Source: Allocoleopsis sp036703385 (lineage in GTDB: Bacteria; Cyanobacteriota; Cyanobacteriia; Cyanobacteriales; Coleofasciculaceae). From it: a stretch of 64,000 bases of DNA. Both the position numbers and the translations under genes were made by a program. The stretch covers positions 66,131-130,130 of the forward strand of contig NZ_DATNPA010000295.1 of the NCBI RefSeq assembly GCF_036703385.1, given 5' to 3'. The notes beneath the pieces are model-generated. The model worked only from the letters and a program-made list of their open reading frames with translations. It made no database searches and was not told where the DNA came from. Position 1 is the stretch's first letter; each line of letters opens with the position of its first letter. Shown piece by piece: positions 47,253 through 55,356 of the stretch.

Positions 47253-47486
47253 TCAATCCTCAACGGTTCCTAGTAGTTCTTGAACAAAAATTTCCTGTTC
47301 CAGTCTTCTTCCCACTTCTGGCAAGGTCATCTCCTGAACACGGGTTAATTTCTCAAACTCGTCGGCCAGCGCTAGCCAGAATGCGTATTGGTCAAGATAT
47401 TTGTCTTTGATTTCAACTGCGGTCTGCTTGAACGCTTCCTGTTCGGTCTTGGGGAGCTGTGAGGTTAAGGTTTGAGTTTGTTGCAT
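47253..47486 (-). CDS. Hypothetical protein, 77 aa
   Basis: MQQTQTLTSQLPKTEQEAFK start, helical end (LPEVGRRLEQEIFVQELLGT). ATG 47,486 avoids overlap with the 54-aa gene; an upstream frame to 47,546 exists. Unknown. Confidence 0.5.
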   Translation of the reverse strand: MQQTQTLTSQLPKTEQEAFKQTAVEIKDKYLDQYAFWLALADEFEKLTRVQEMTLPEVGRRLEQEIFVQELLGTVED

Positions 47487-47502
47487 TTTGTTTGGAGGAT
47501 GC

Positions 47503-47667
47503 TTACTGGACATTAACGACGTGGAAGCCACCGGAGTTGAGAGCATTCTTGGCGGCCCAGTACTCTCGCTGAGTGCAAGGGACTTCTTTTCCGTTTTCTA
47601 CTCTGAGCCAATACTGGCTACAAGCATTTGTGGGCTTAACATCGACGGCGACAACTTTACTTGGCAT
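47503..47667 (-). CDS. Small protein, 54 aa
   Basis: MPSKVVAVDVKPTNACSQYW start, ending NSGGFHVVNVQ; GAGGTGC ribosome site. It fills the gap between the genes at 47,486 and 47,710. Unknown. Confidence 0.55.
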   Translation of the reverse strand: MPSKVVAVDVKPTNACSQYWLRVENGKEVPCTQREYWAAKNALNSGGFHVVNVQ

Positions 47668-47709
47668 AAAGCACCTCTGAAATCTTTACTGCATTACTGC
47701 GTTACTGCA

Positions 47710-47997
47710 TTAAAATGGTGAGGAGTAGATGCACCCTGTATTTTTGGGAAAGCCGCCTATGGGATCGCAGGGCGGCTTTTTATTGCAAAGTTTCACCCAA
47801 AGACGCGACAAAGACGCGATCGCGTTTCGATATCCAACTACTTTGTTGGGGTCTGACTGCTGCCGGCACAACCGCTCTAGTTCAAGAACAATTTTTTTTG
47901 CACGGCGATCGCAGTCGCCTTTTTCTGGGCACTCAGTTGACGCGATGGTCTGCGCGATCGGTTGTACTGGTATCGCTGGTGGTTGGTGTTGAATCAT
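47710..47997 (-). CDS. Hypothetical protein, 95 aa
   Basis: Pro/Gln-rich start and a helical centre (RRAKKIVLELERLCRQQSDP) with several Cys (ECPEKGDC, LCNKKPPCD). Overlaps the upstream gene by about 65 bases. A GC-rich hairpin with a T-run on the plus strand lies in its 3' part (47,749-47,782). Unknown. Confidence 0.5.
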   Translation of the reverse strand: MIQHQPPAIPVQPIAQTIASTECPEKGDCDRRAKKIVLELERLCRQQSDPNKVVGYRNAIASLSRLWVKLCNKKPPCDPIGGFPKNTGCIYSSPF

Positions 47998-48079
47998 CGG
48001 GAAAGTAGTTAATAGGTTGTTCTTCCGGTTCAGGTTCCGGCTCTGGAGTTACAAGTTGTGAGTGAGATGCTAAGTCCAT
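47933..48079 (-). CDS. Small Pro/Glu-rich protein, 48 aa
   Basis: ATG 48,079 overlaps the TGA of the upstream gene (TGATG), which supports translation. Sequence includes TPEPEPEPEEQPINYFPDDS. A disordered linker-type protein. Unknown. Confidence 0.45.
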   Translation of the reverse strand: MDLASHSQLVTPEPEPEPEEQPINYFPDDSTPTTSDTSTTDRADHRVN

Positions 48080-48267
48080 CAGTTCAACCCCAGTTCTCGC
48101 TTTAGATGTTGACAAAGCTCTCCAAGGGTGTTGAATCCAAAAACGCAGTTTCCATCGGTGTCAAGCAGCCAGCCTGACCAATTCCCCTTTATCCGAATGC
48201 TGAAGTCTTCACCCTGTAGCGTATTTAAGTCGTTGAGTAAATTGATTGCTGTCGTAAAATCCATCAT
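48079..48267 (-). CDS. Hypothetical protein, 62 aa
   Basis: MMDFTTAINLLNDLNTLQGE start, beta part (IKGNWSGWLLDTDGNCVFGF) and helix end. Resembles small modulator-type proteins. ATG 48,267 preferred to 48,321. Unknown. Confidence 0.5.
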   Translation of the reverse strand: MMDFTTAINLLNDLNTLQGEDFSIRIKGNWSGWLLDTDGNCVFGFNTLGELCQHLKRELGLN

Positions 48268-48372
48268 GAATTGCTGCAAAGTTTTGACAAAATGCGCGAT
48301 CGCTAAAATGAAACAAGGCAAAGTTCACCCTGGAAGCAGCCGCTCAGGATGCCGAGCGGCTTTTACTACCCG

Positions 48373-48501
48373 TTAAGGCATGTGGGTGTACTGCTGGAAT
48401 TCTTGGTAAATATCTGCGATCTGCTCCTGCGTGGGCTTGGGTAAAGACTTGATTAGATTCGCAGCCTTGCGAGCGGCTTTCTTGGTCTTAGCTTTGCTCA
48501 T
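48373..48501 (-). CDS. Small basic protein, 42 aa
   Basis: MSKAKTKKAARKAANLIKSL start and helix TQEQIADIYQEFQQYTHMP. Overlaps the upstream gene by 14 bases. Unknown. Confidence 0.45.
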   Translation of the reverse strand: MSKAKTKKAARKAANLIKSLPKPTQEQIADIYQEFQQYTHMP

Positions 48502-48718
48502 TGCTTTGCGCGGACTCCGTTTCGTTAGCATTGTCGGCTAATTCTTGAGCAGCATCAAAGTTGCCTTTCCCTACTTCTTCGTCAGCGAGTTGGCGTAGGT
48601 CGTCAGCGCTGTATGTGAAATCTGGCATGAAATACTTGTGCCTTCTTTGTAGGTGTGTTCTATGCGGTGATTGACACTCGCACCCGTTAGGGTCAGTGCA
48701 AGCGTATGAACTGTTCAT
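48488..48718 (-). CDS. Small protein with CxC cluster, 76 aa
   Basis: ATG 48,718 overlaps the TGA of the upstream 48-aa gene (ATGA). N-terminal ACTDPNGCECQSPHRTHLQR resembles a small metal-binding site, C-terminal helix DDLRQLADEEVGKGNFDAAQ. Unknown. Confidence 0.5.
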   Translation of the reverse strand: MNSSYACTDPNGCECQSPHRTHLQRRHKYFMPDFTYSADDLRQLADEEVGKGNFDAAQELADNANETESAQSNEQS

Positions 48719-48861
48719 GACCTGGGTTTGCCGCCCCTAGCGCGAATGGCATCCCGTAAACTATCGCCCGTATCGTTGGTGCGATCGCGCTCGTCTTTCT
48801 CGTCAGGCTTGTCACTACCTGAACCTTTTTGACCTAGTAAATCTTTGTCGTTTGATGGCAT
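48715..48861 (-). CDS. Small charged protein, 48 aa
   Basis: MPSNDKDLLGQKGSGSDKPD start, Asp/Lys/Arg-rich. Coupled to the next gene. First gene of this minus-strand train. Unknown. Confidence 0.45.
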   Translation of the reverse strand: MPSNDKDLLGQKGSGSDKPDEKDERDRTNDTGDSLRDAIRARGGKPRS

Positions 48862-48994
48862 AATTAGTTAATCCGTAAAGGGTTCCGTTGCCGTCGCCTA
48901 GTCCAGTTGAGCGGCAACGGTTTGGGCAATCTTCGGGAATCGAACCCTCTTTGAAGCGCCAGCGATCGCATGTCGTTTGCCTACGGACACAGTT

Positions 48995-49201
48995 ATGAGC
49001 GAAAAACCCGGTGAGTACAAGGTTGAGAAATCTGAACCTAAAAAAGCTTTGGTCTATCCAGTTCCGCGTAAATCTAGAATTGTAATTTCGTCTAACGATG
49101 GTGAAACCATCACAGCAGAAGATTTACACGTGATCGCGATTCAATTACTCGTGGAAAACCCACAACGCAAATTGGAATACTGGATTAGGCTGATCGAATA
49201 G
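48995..49201 (+). CDS. Hypothetical protein, 68 aa
   Basis: ATG 48,995 gives MSEKPGEYKVEKSEPKKALV; a longer frame from 48,977 exists. Ends IEE-type helix (QRKLEYWIRLIE). Divergent from the minus-strand train and followed by a terminator. Unknown. Confidence 0.5.
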   Translation: MSEKPGEYKVEKSEPKKALVYPVPRKSRIVISSNDGETITAEDLHVIAIQLLVENPQRKLEYWIRLIE

Positions 49202-49230
49202 GTTTGATTGCTCACTCAATAGGTATACTC

Positions 49231-49256
49231 GGCCTGGTTCGCTCCAGGCTTTTTTG
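49231..49256 (+). terminator. Rho-independent terminator
   Basis: GCCTGG, loop TTCGCT, CCAGGC and six T, 30 bases after the gene ending at 49,201. Confidence 0.9.
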
Positions 49257-49710
49257 TGCGCGATACTTTCTCCCAAAACCTGAAGGCAGGCTGCCACCCG
49301 ATCCTTACTCACCTTTACCAGGCGATCGGCGTGGCTATGCAGTTTTCAAGGTTCTGTTTGGTAGTTTTTGCAATGCGCTTTAACCTACGCGTGAGTTCAC
49401 AAGTAGGCTAAACGTTGAATTAGGCTAGTCGATTGCTTTTGCTGGATAGCGCCAACCTAGGGTGTCCCAGGTTTTTTGTGATCGGATGTAGCGCGATCGT
49501 TTTAGTCGTGATGCGTTAAGTGTCGGCATACAATAAATTAGCCCTCCTTCAGGGAATGCTGGGGGTGGGTTAGCTCTCGGTAGGCATTCGCGGTGCTTTA
49601 CCGGGGGCGCTGATTTATTTCAGTATACATTTATTTTGGTGCGCTGGTAACGCACTTGATAAAAAGTACAATAGAGGCTAATCAACATTTAGCGGAACCT
49701 AGGATTCGTT
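49257..49710. other. 454-bp non-coding region
   Basis: No convincing frame. It holds a second terminator-like hairpin (AACCTAGGGTGTCCCAGGTTTTTT near 49,452-49,475), two GC-rich structured stretches, and an inverted repeat GTGCG/CGCAC at 49,639-49,655 shortly before the gene at 49,711. A small RNA, an origin or an operator region are all possible. Confidence 0.4.
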
Positions 49711-50292
49711 ATGAGCGATAAGCCCAACTCCATAGAAGAACTAGAGCAGTGGCTAATCAACCACGCAGATGACGGGAAAATTGAGGGACAGCCCGTCATT
49801 GAAACAGGGACAATCGAAATACGTTCTGGATTTGTCCCTGGAGACTTATATGATGAAGCTTTGTTGCGTGGTGCTGCGTTGTCGTTCAATAAGTCGGAAA
49901 TAGGTATTAATGCGCTCATACGTTTCTTGAGCGTAAACATCACCAATATGATTGAGGCTGGTGTCCTCAAGATGGGAGAGTATGAAGCCAGAACAGAGTT
50001 TCGTGCTTATATTCCGACTGGGCTGCACAACTTGGTGATGCGAAGGAAAGATCAGCTTGGTTTATCCAATTCTCAAATCATGACAATCTCTCTCAGTCTC
50101 TTTGTGAATGATTTGGCGATCAATGAGCTATATCAACAGTATTTAGACGCCTTGAGCGAAAAGTATGGATTGAGTACCAATCAAATTGAGCAAAAGATCT
50201 TTGATTTCCGACGCTATCAGGCGAGAGTGAAGCGACTTGAATTGTCTAAGGCTAAGGGGGAGTTTGTGAGCGATCGCAAGATTGCAACTTGA
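49711..50292 (+). CDS. Ribbon-helix-helix-like protein, 193 aa
   Basis: Acidic start (NSIEELEQWLINHADDGKIE), a strand IETGTIEIRSGFVP, a helix-rich part with FNKSEIGINALIRFLSVNIT, and FRAYIPTGLHNLVMRRKDQL, which looks like a second RHH segment. A truncated relative lies at 51,685. Probably a DNA-binding regulator or partition protein. Confidence 0.5.
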   Translation: MSDKPNSIEELEQWLINHADDGKIEGQPVIETGTIEIRSGFVPGDLYDEALLRGAALSFNKSEIGINALIRFLSVNITNMIEAGVLKMGEYEARTEFRAYIPTGLHNLVMRRKDQLGLSNSQIMTISLSLFVNDLAINELYQQYLDALSEKYGLSTNQIEQKIFDFRRYQARVKRLELSKAKGEFVSDRKIAT

Positions 50293-50432
50293 TTTTGGTA
50301 CTCATGCCAAAAAGCGATCGCCAGATGTCTATTGACATCCTCACATTACTGCGGCATTGAAGTAACATAGAAGCAATAACGAGGTAAAAGCAGTAGTCAA
50401 CAACCCCACCCACAAGGGGATGGGGCTTGTTC

Positions 50433-51599
50433 CTAGCCGAAGTTATCGACTGAAACAATAGGCGCATTGACTGACGCCCTAAGCTTGAGAAAGTCATCAC
50501 GGATATTCATTGATGCGTTGTAGTCGGCATGACACTCAAAACCGCATTTTTTACACCGAAAATCAGCTTGAGTTGGGCGATTACCTCGCTCAATGTGTCC
50601 ACACTGACTACACTTTTGAGATGTGTAGCGTGGATCGACAAACCCGACGTTTACACATGCCGCTTCAGCTTTGTAGGTGACAAATGCCTGGAACTGAGCA
50701 AAACTCCATCCATGCAGTCTACGACGTTGAGCCTTTCTCATCTTGGCTCTGCCGCGAATATTCGTGAGGTCTTCAAAAACCAAGGTTGCACCGGACTCTA
50801 CCGATTGAACCAAACGCTTAGAAAGCACATGGTCGCAATCTTTTCTGAAACGTTTCTGTTTGCCAGAGAGCTTTTTCAAGTGTCTCTTGGCAGACTTCGT
50901 GCCTTTAGATTGGAGTCTACGACGCAACTGAAATGTTCTATCTTCTACCTGTTTCCAATGGTCAGAACCATACTTGTTCCCATTGCTGTCAACGGCTGGA
51001 GTAGCAATTCCCAAGTCAACTCCAACAACGTGACTCGTTGGTTCAACCTTGGGAGTGTCTGTCTCCATAACGATGTGCAGCCACCAGCGTCCCTTCCGGT
51101 CACGCATCAAGTCTGCACTGGTATTTTTCCATCTCAGGAATTGACGATAGTACTCAGCTACCTCGAAGGACAACTTAATTCGTCCTCCAAGTGTGAGAAT
51201 CGTCAATTCCTGACGGTCAAACCAGACGGTGTAAGACCGAGCATCGTACCGAATTGGACAATGCTTAGATACTGGACACCTAACAGACGAGCCTTTCTTC
51301 TTAAAGGCTTTAGCCGATTTCAAGGCTTCAGTTGCTTTCACTCTGGCTGCACAGACCAATTGAGAGGGCAAACCCGTCTCTAGTCGATGTTCGTAGTAAG
51401 TCGCTTTATGCAACTTTACGCCATTGGTCAGGTTAGAATCCCACCCGTACTTGCAAACAGCATTAAACGACCAAGTGTATTGCTCAATCGTTTGAGAGAG
51501 AGCCTGTGCTTCTTGGTCGCTTGGCTTAAGTTGCAGTCGGATGGTTCTTTGCATACAGATAGTATACTTCATATATGAGTGCAGATATCTGTCTTGCAC
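50433..51599 (-). CDS. tnpB: TnpB (IS605 OrfB), RNA-guided nuclease
   Basis: 388 residues. RuvC-type acidic residues: Asp in VVGVDLGIATPAV, Glu in LVFEDLTNIRG, Asp in HADYNASMNI. Zinc finger CSQCGHIERGNRPTQADFRC then KKCGF. N-terminal MQRTIRLQLKPSDQEAQALS. TnpB proteins cut DNA guided by an omega RNA encoded at the 3' end of the gene and right end of the element; here that would span about 50,300-50,600. The frame is intact. Confidence 0.9.
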   Translation of the reverse strand: MQDRYLHSYMKYTICMQRTIRLQLKPSDQEAQALSQTIEQYTWSFNAVCKYGWDSNLTNGVKLHKATYYEHRLETGLPSQLVCAARVKATEALKSAKAFKKKGSSVRCPVSKHCPIRYDARSYTVWFDRQELTILTLGGRIKLSFEVAEYYRQFLRWKNTSADLMRDRKGRWWLHIVMETDTPKVEPTSHVVGVDLGIATPAVDSNGNKYGSDHWKQVEDRTFQLRRRLQSKGTKSAKRHLKKLSGKQKRFRKDCDHVLSKRLVQSVESGATLVFEDLTNIRGRAKMRKAQRRRLHGWSFAQFQAFVTYKAEAACVNVGFVDPRYTSQKCSQCGHIERGNRPTQADFRCKKCGFECHADYNASMNIRDDFLKLRASVNAPIVSVDNFG

Positions 51600-51633
51600 A
51601 AAATTTGTCTAAGGAAGGCGTTACACCGCCCCG

Positions 51634-51673
51634 CCTGGAAACCCCGCCCACAAAGGGACGGGGTTTCCAGGCG
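51634..51673. repeat. Perfect long hairpin next to IS A
   Basis: GCCTGGAAACCCCG, loop CCCACAAAGGGA, CGGGGTTTCCAGGC. Looks like a right-end-type hairpin of an IS605 relative. Confidence 0.75.
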
Positions 51674-51684
51674 GGAAGACTTTT

Positions 51685-51790
51685 ATGAAGCCAGAAGATA
51701 TTGATTGGAATGCGATCGCGTCTCGACTTCCCAAGGTGGAAGACACCCGAATCCAGACAGGCAAAATAGCGGTTGATATCTCCCCTCCTT
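51685..51790 (+). pseudogene. 5' remnant of an RHH-like gene
   Basis: ATG 51,685 with GGGAAG upstream; MKPEDIDWNAIASRLPKVED, then TRIQTGKIAVDI and a stop in IS B sequence. TRIQTGKIAV resembles IETGTIEIRS in the protein at 49,711. The break lies at GTT|GATATC, the outer end of IS B, so the gene was probably interrupted there. The rest is not found. Confidence 0.5.
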
Positions 51791-51872
51791 GAAAGAGAGG
51801 GGATTCTGAGCTGATGTTACGCGGCGGTCTGAAGACACGCCGCTCCACATTTGTTTGAGTCGAGGGAGGGTA

Positions 51873-53450
51873 TTACCCCTCGCCCCTCTCAGTTAAATCT
51901 GGACGTGCGCCTTTCGGTGCATCCAGCTTCCGATAATCTTGGCTCATGCCTTTGCTCATGTGAAGGTAATCGTGGCAGGACTCATGAATTGCTACCAGAT
52001 TACTAGGCTTCCAATTGTTGTGGTTGCCGTCAATGTGGTGGAGATGCACCCTTTCTTCATCGTTGAAGAGTAATCCACATTGTCCACATGTATGATGCTG
52101 TCTCTTGAGTGCCTTGGCTGTGGCTCCGTCGTATTTATCGGAGTTTCTCTTGCTCCAGTAGATGATATCTCCGTCGAAGGGGCTTTTATCTCCCTTGACA
52201 TTGACGTGTTTGTTTTCCGAATAAGGAACTCTTGGGAATGCCTTCTCTATTAAGGCTGTAACCTGATAGCGGTTGAGCTTAGCTTCCTTATTAAAAACTT
52301 TCCATGTTCTGTGGTCTAGGTACCACAGGGAGAACCTGGAACCGTCCATCTTGCAATAGCGGTGGTAGTTTCTCCATCCCCTGATGATAGGAGCAAGTTT
52401 CTCGGCCTTGATTTTTGCACCATAATTCGAGCTGTTGACAACGTGTTTGACCTTTAATTGGAAGGCTTTGAAATTCTCCTCTGAGGGAGTACATCTGAAC
52501 TTCCCATTTTGCTGCACCCTGAAATTCCATCCGAGGAAGTCAAATCCGTCTGTCGAGGCTACCAGTTTGGTCTTGGAGGCTTTTACGTTCAACCCCCGAA
52601 GCGCTAGGAACTCTTCCACCTTAGTTAGGACTTTGGCGGCATCATCGTTAGGCTTAAGAATGAACACCATGTCGTCGGCGTATCTCACCGAGTTGTAGAT
52701 GTCTTCGATTCCGTCAAGTGCTATATTTGCCAGTAATGGGCTAATAACGCCGCCCTGGGGTGTTCCCTGGTTGGGGAAGTCTGGATTTATTCCGGACTTC
52801 AAGCACCTCCATAAGCCCGTTTTAATGGACTGTGGGGCAATTACTTTGCTCATCAGTATGGCGTGGTCGATGCGGTCAAAACACTTTTCAATGTCCAGTT
52901 CAAGAATTCTCTTGCTCAACCCTCCTTTGTTTGAGCAGAGATTTAGGAACAGTATTTTCTGGGCATCGTGCGCCGCTCGTCCGGGTCTGAACCCGTAACT
53001 TCTGGCATGGAATAGTGCTTCGTGTGCTGGTTCGATGGCGTACTTGGCGAGACACTGCCAAGCTCTATCTGAAATCGTAGGAACCTTTAGGATTCGCTTA
53101 GTACCATCCTTCTTTGGGATTGGAATTTCTCTAAGTCCTTGATGCTCCCAGTGATGCACCCTGCCTTTAAGCAGTTCGTTCAGCTCAAAGCGTTCTCTGA
53201 AACTGAGACTTGCTTTACCATCTACACCAGCGGTTTTCTTACCCTGATTTAATTGCGTCACTTGACGAATAGCCAATAACCTAGCGCTTTGGCTCCTCAG
53301 AATTAGCTTCTGAAGATTTCTGGCTCGTGCCTTGTCTTCAGCTCGAATAGCTTTCCACAATCTGACTTGTAGGCGGAATAGGTTGCGCCGGAATTTCTTC
53401 CAGTCCAACTTTCTCCAAGATTCACTATGATTGCTCATGTGCCTAACCAT
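51873..53450 (-). CDS. ltrA: Group II intron reverse transcriptase/maturase with HNH domain
   Basis: 525 residues. RT domains with the N-terminal TAGVDGK motif (residues 73-79), GTPQGG (229-234), YADD active site (257-260), then maturase domain X (IIRGWRNYHRYCK) and a C-terminal HNH endonuclease: CGQCGLLFNDEERVHLHHID, then ESCHDYLH. All catalytic residues are present, so the protein may be active. The reading frame continues through domain V and ends in the loop of domain VI, so the ORF is not confined to domain IV. Confidence 0.9.
   Translation of the reverse strand: MVRHMSNHSESWRKLDWKKFRRNLFRLQVRLWKAIRAEDKARARNLQKLILRSQSARLLAIRQVTQLNQGKKTAGVDGKASLSFRERFELNELLKGRVHHWEHQGLREIPIPKKDGTKRILKVPTISDRAWQCLAKYAIEPAHEALFHARSYGFRPGRAAHDAQKILFLNLCSNKGGLSKRILELDIEKCFDRIDHAILMSKVIAPQSIKTGLWRCLKSGINPDFPNQGTPQGGVISPLLANIALDGIEDIYNSVRYADDMVFILKPNDDAAKVLTKVEEFLALRGLNVKASKTKLVASTDGFDFLGWNFRVQQNGKFRCTPSEENFKAFQLKVKHVVNSSNYGAKIKAEKLAPIIRGWRNYHRYCKMDGSRFSLWYLDHRTWKVFNKEAKLNRYQVTALIEKAFPRVPYSENKHVNVKGDKSPFDGDIIYWSKRNSDKYDGATAKALKRQHHTCGQCGLLFNDEERVHLHHIDGNHNNWKPSNLVAIHESCHDYLHMSKGMSQDYRKLDAPKGARPDLTERGEG
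51896..51929 (-). ncRNA. Group II intron domain V
   Basis: Stem GCTGGATGCACC with GAAA loop and GGCGCACGTCCAGAT, the catalytic hairpin of group II introns; also coding for the last residues RKLDAPKGARPD of the maturase. Confidence 0.8.
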
Positions 53451-53936
53451 GCTCTACTTACCTTCTTGGGTTCTGATTACCTCAGCGAAATTACTCGCTG
53501 TCCTACCCGAAGCTTGAGGCTTCCGCGTCCTGTCTCGCCTACTGGAGTTTCGACCTGCTCCAGACTCAAGCGTCGTTTTTATTCGTTCCCCTTCCCGATT
53601 GACTGACGATTTAGGGCGGTTCAATTTGCCTATTCTCTTCTCAGGGATGCCCTTATCCGCAAGATACAGGGCGAGAATATAGAGAATGAAGTCCCCATTT
53701 TGTGTTCAGATTGTGGCTTTCATATAAGACACTTTTCTAGAACCTGTTTACCCATGTCGTCTCCCCGTTAGCGCCAGGGTGCCTATCTGCTTCAGCCCTG
53801 GTTGCGCCCTGTTCCCAGCTTCACTCTGCAAGATTCCAGGCTTGCTCGGTGTGGGCAGATTGGGAGTCACATCACCCCAGATGGGCAGGACTTTAACCTG
53901 CATCTAGGAAGGAGTTATGAGGGATTTACCCTCACC

Positions 53937-55313
53937 TCAGTTTATGGATTCGCTGAGAACGAATCGCACCTCACGGTATGATTTAGACAATCCCTTGAAC
54001 AAATCAATCCGTTGCGGGAGTATCAATGCTCCCCTACCCAACTCGGCTAAGTCTAAACCTAGCTGTGTGGTTACTTTTCTAGCTATGTTTGCTGCTCCGT
54101 TCGCATCGGAGTTAATCAGCCAACCCGAAGCTGTTCTGTACAATCCACGTTTTACCCTTTGACCTGACGGTTTCCATCCTGCGGGTTTTTCACCATGCTT
54201 GTAGAGGGTATCGCCATCCAGGTAAGACGCTTTTGACGTGTATGCTTCCTCCGTAATTGTTAGTTGTATTCCGTATTCTGGACAGAGCTGCTTGAGTCGT
54301 TCGATGAGTCGCTTTGTGGGGATAACTACAAAGTTCTGATTGTTCCGTTTGCCCATGTTGGAGCCGCTTTTCTGTCCTTCGTTCCAGCCAACAACGAGGT
54401 TTCCAACTCTGTCATTGAGGCATTGATTAACAATAAACCTAGCTGCCTTGTTAACAGCGTCACGCATCTGGCTGTTACGCTTGCGCTGCACTCTGTCTAA
54501 ATTAGAGTCCCAGTAAAAATCAGATTTACCCTGTTTGTACTTGGCAACTAAACGGCAATATCCCTGATTCGTCGCTTTGAGCTTACGCCCGTCGATAATG
54601 AGACTTTTGCCACGAGTCGAAACACCCGTCAGCCAGTTTGTGCCACCATGATCGAAACTCCAAGCCTGTGAGTAATCCAGGTTAGGGTTGTGGGCAATCG
54701 CTTCCTTGCCATCGTCAATCACCCAATCAATCCACAGTTCGCCGTAATTGGGACGAATTGTTACTTCTTTGACCCAGTCAGAATCAATGAACTCTGGGAG
54801 ATGCAAAGCAATATCAGTGATGAGATGCGGTTTCGTCTCTCTGCTAATTGATGGGTAAAAGCAACCCTCTTTGTAAGTCAAGGCTTGGCGAGGGAATGTA
54901 ACAGCAGCAAGTCCTCCCTTTTTCCTGTACCTTGGCAACGACGGTCTATCAACTTCTCCTCTGTAGTAGAGATTAACCAGCCCGTTGTAGCTCCCAATCG
55001 ACTCACCAACTGTCTTTAAAGTCTGTTGTGCTGACTGAGCCGCCATCGCTTTGTAGTGCGGATTCTCCTTGAGAACCTTGTCTAACTCAGGGTAAGTTGT
55101 ATGGCATTTGTAGGTTTTCCATCCGTAGCAAAGTTCATCGCCACGCCAGTAAGTTGTAAACGCATTACCCTGCTGCTCAAGCTTACTGTAGTGCGTTTGC
55201 TTGGTGTAATAAATCGCGCAATTAATCAGACTATTGGCGTGTTCGCATTGGTCAACCCAAAACGCTTGTTCTTCCTGGGTAAATCTAGCCCTAACTGGAA
55301 TTGTCTTGTACAA
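53937..55313 (-). CDS. tnpB: TnpB-like protein with degenerate zinc finger
   Basis: 458 residues. RuvC residues: Asp in WSFDHGGTNWL, Glu in VVGWNEGQK, Asp in INSDANGAANI. The zinc-ribbon region reads TEEAYTSKASYLDGDTLYKH, so the first Cys pair of the usual TSKCSxC motif is lost. It is longer than the TnpB of element A. The group II intron starts two bases after its TGA. Possibly still a nuclease, but the missing zinc ligands may weaken it. Confidence 0.8.
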   Translation of the reverse strand: MYKTIPVRARFTQEEQAFWVDQCEHANSLINCAIYYTKQTHYSKLEQQGNAFTTYWRGDELCYGWKTYKCHTTYPELDKVLKENPHYKAMAAQSAQQTLKTVGESIGSYNGLVNLYYRGEVDRPSLPRYRKKGGLAAVTFPRQALTYKEGCFYPSISRETKPHLITDIALHLPEFIDSDWVKEVTIRPNYGELWIDWVIDDGKEAIAHNPNLDYSQAWSFDHGGTNWLTGVSTRGKSLIIDGRKLKATNQGYCRLVAKYKQGKSDFYWDSNLDRVQRKRNSQMRDAVNKAARFIVNQCLNDRVGNLVVGWNEGQKSGSNMGKRNNQNFVVIPTKRLIERLKQLCPEYGIQLTITEEAYTSKASYLDGDTLYKHGEKPAGWKPSGQRVKRGLYRTASGWLINSDANGAANIARKVTTQLGLDLAELGRGALILPQRIDLFKGLSKSYREVRFVLSESIN

Positions 55314-55356
55314 ATTGTTCCCTTTGTTTAGGTTGACAGCGCATTTGTGACGGTTT

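Larger units (their letters stand above)
50390..51680 (-). mobile_element. IS200/IS605-family element A (tnpB only)
   Basis: Carries tnpB (50,433-51,599). Its right end has a hairpin ACCCC-ACCCACAAGG-GGATGGGG at 50,402-50,428. A similar, longer and perfect hairpin (GCCTGGAAACCCCG/CGGGGTTTCCAGGC) lies at 51,634-51,673 beyond the start of tnpB. No tnpA is adjacent. Exact ends cannot be fixed. Confidence 0.65.
51853..53935 (-). mobile_element. Group II intron with RT/HNH maturase
   Basis: Minus strand. 5' end GTGAGGG (at 53,935) two bases after the upstream tnpB stop. Domain I to III region 53,451-53,900 has the conserved CCGAGCAAGCC-type stretch. Domain V is at 51,896-51,929 (CTGGATGCACC, GAAA, GGCGCACGTCCAG). 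Domain VI with an unpaired A and a 3' end ...ACTCAAAC at 51,853. Boundaries are read by eye and are accurate only to several bases. Confidence 0.75.
51773..55340 (-). mobile_element. IS605-family element B, split by a group II intron
   Basis: tnpB at 53,937-55,313; its right end (hairpin CCCCTCTCTTTCAAGGAGGGG, near 51,780-51,800) is separated from it by the intron at 51,853-53,935. Removing the intron would join the tnpB stop to its own right end. The left end lies near 55,320-55,340; its exact position is not fixed. Confidence 0.6.

Noticed and set aside
47749..47782. Terminator AGCCGCC/GGCGGCTTTTT
   Set aside because: The T-run is on the plus strand where no gene precedes it, and it lies within a minus-strand coding frame; left as unexplained hairpin. 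A similar case is 48,335-48,366.
48930..48957. tRNA gene (T-arm-like GGTTCGATTCCCG on the minus strand)
   Set aside because: Only three of five T-stem pairs form and no matching acceptor or anticodon arm was found; at most a remnant.
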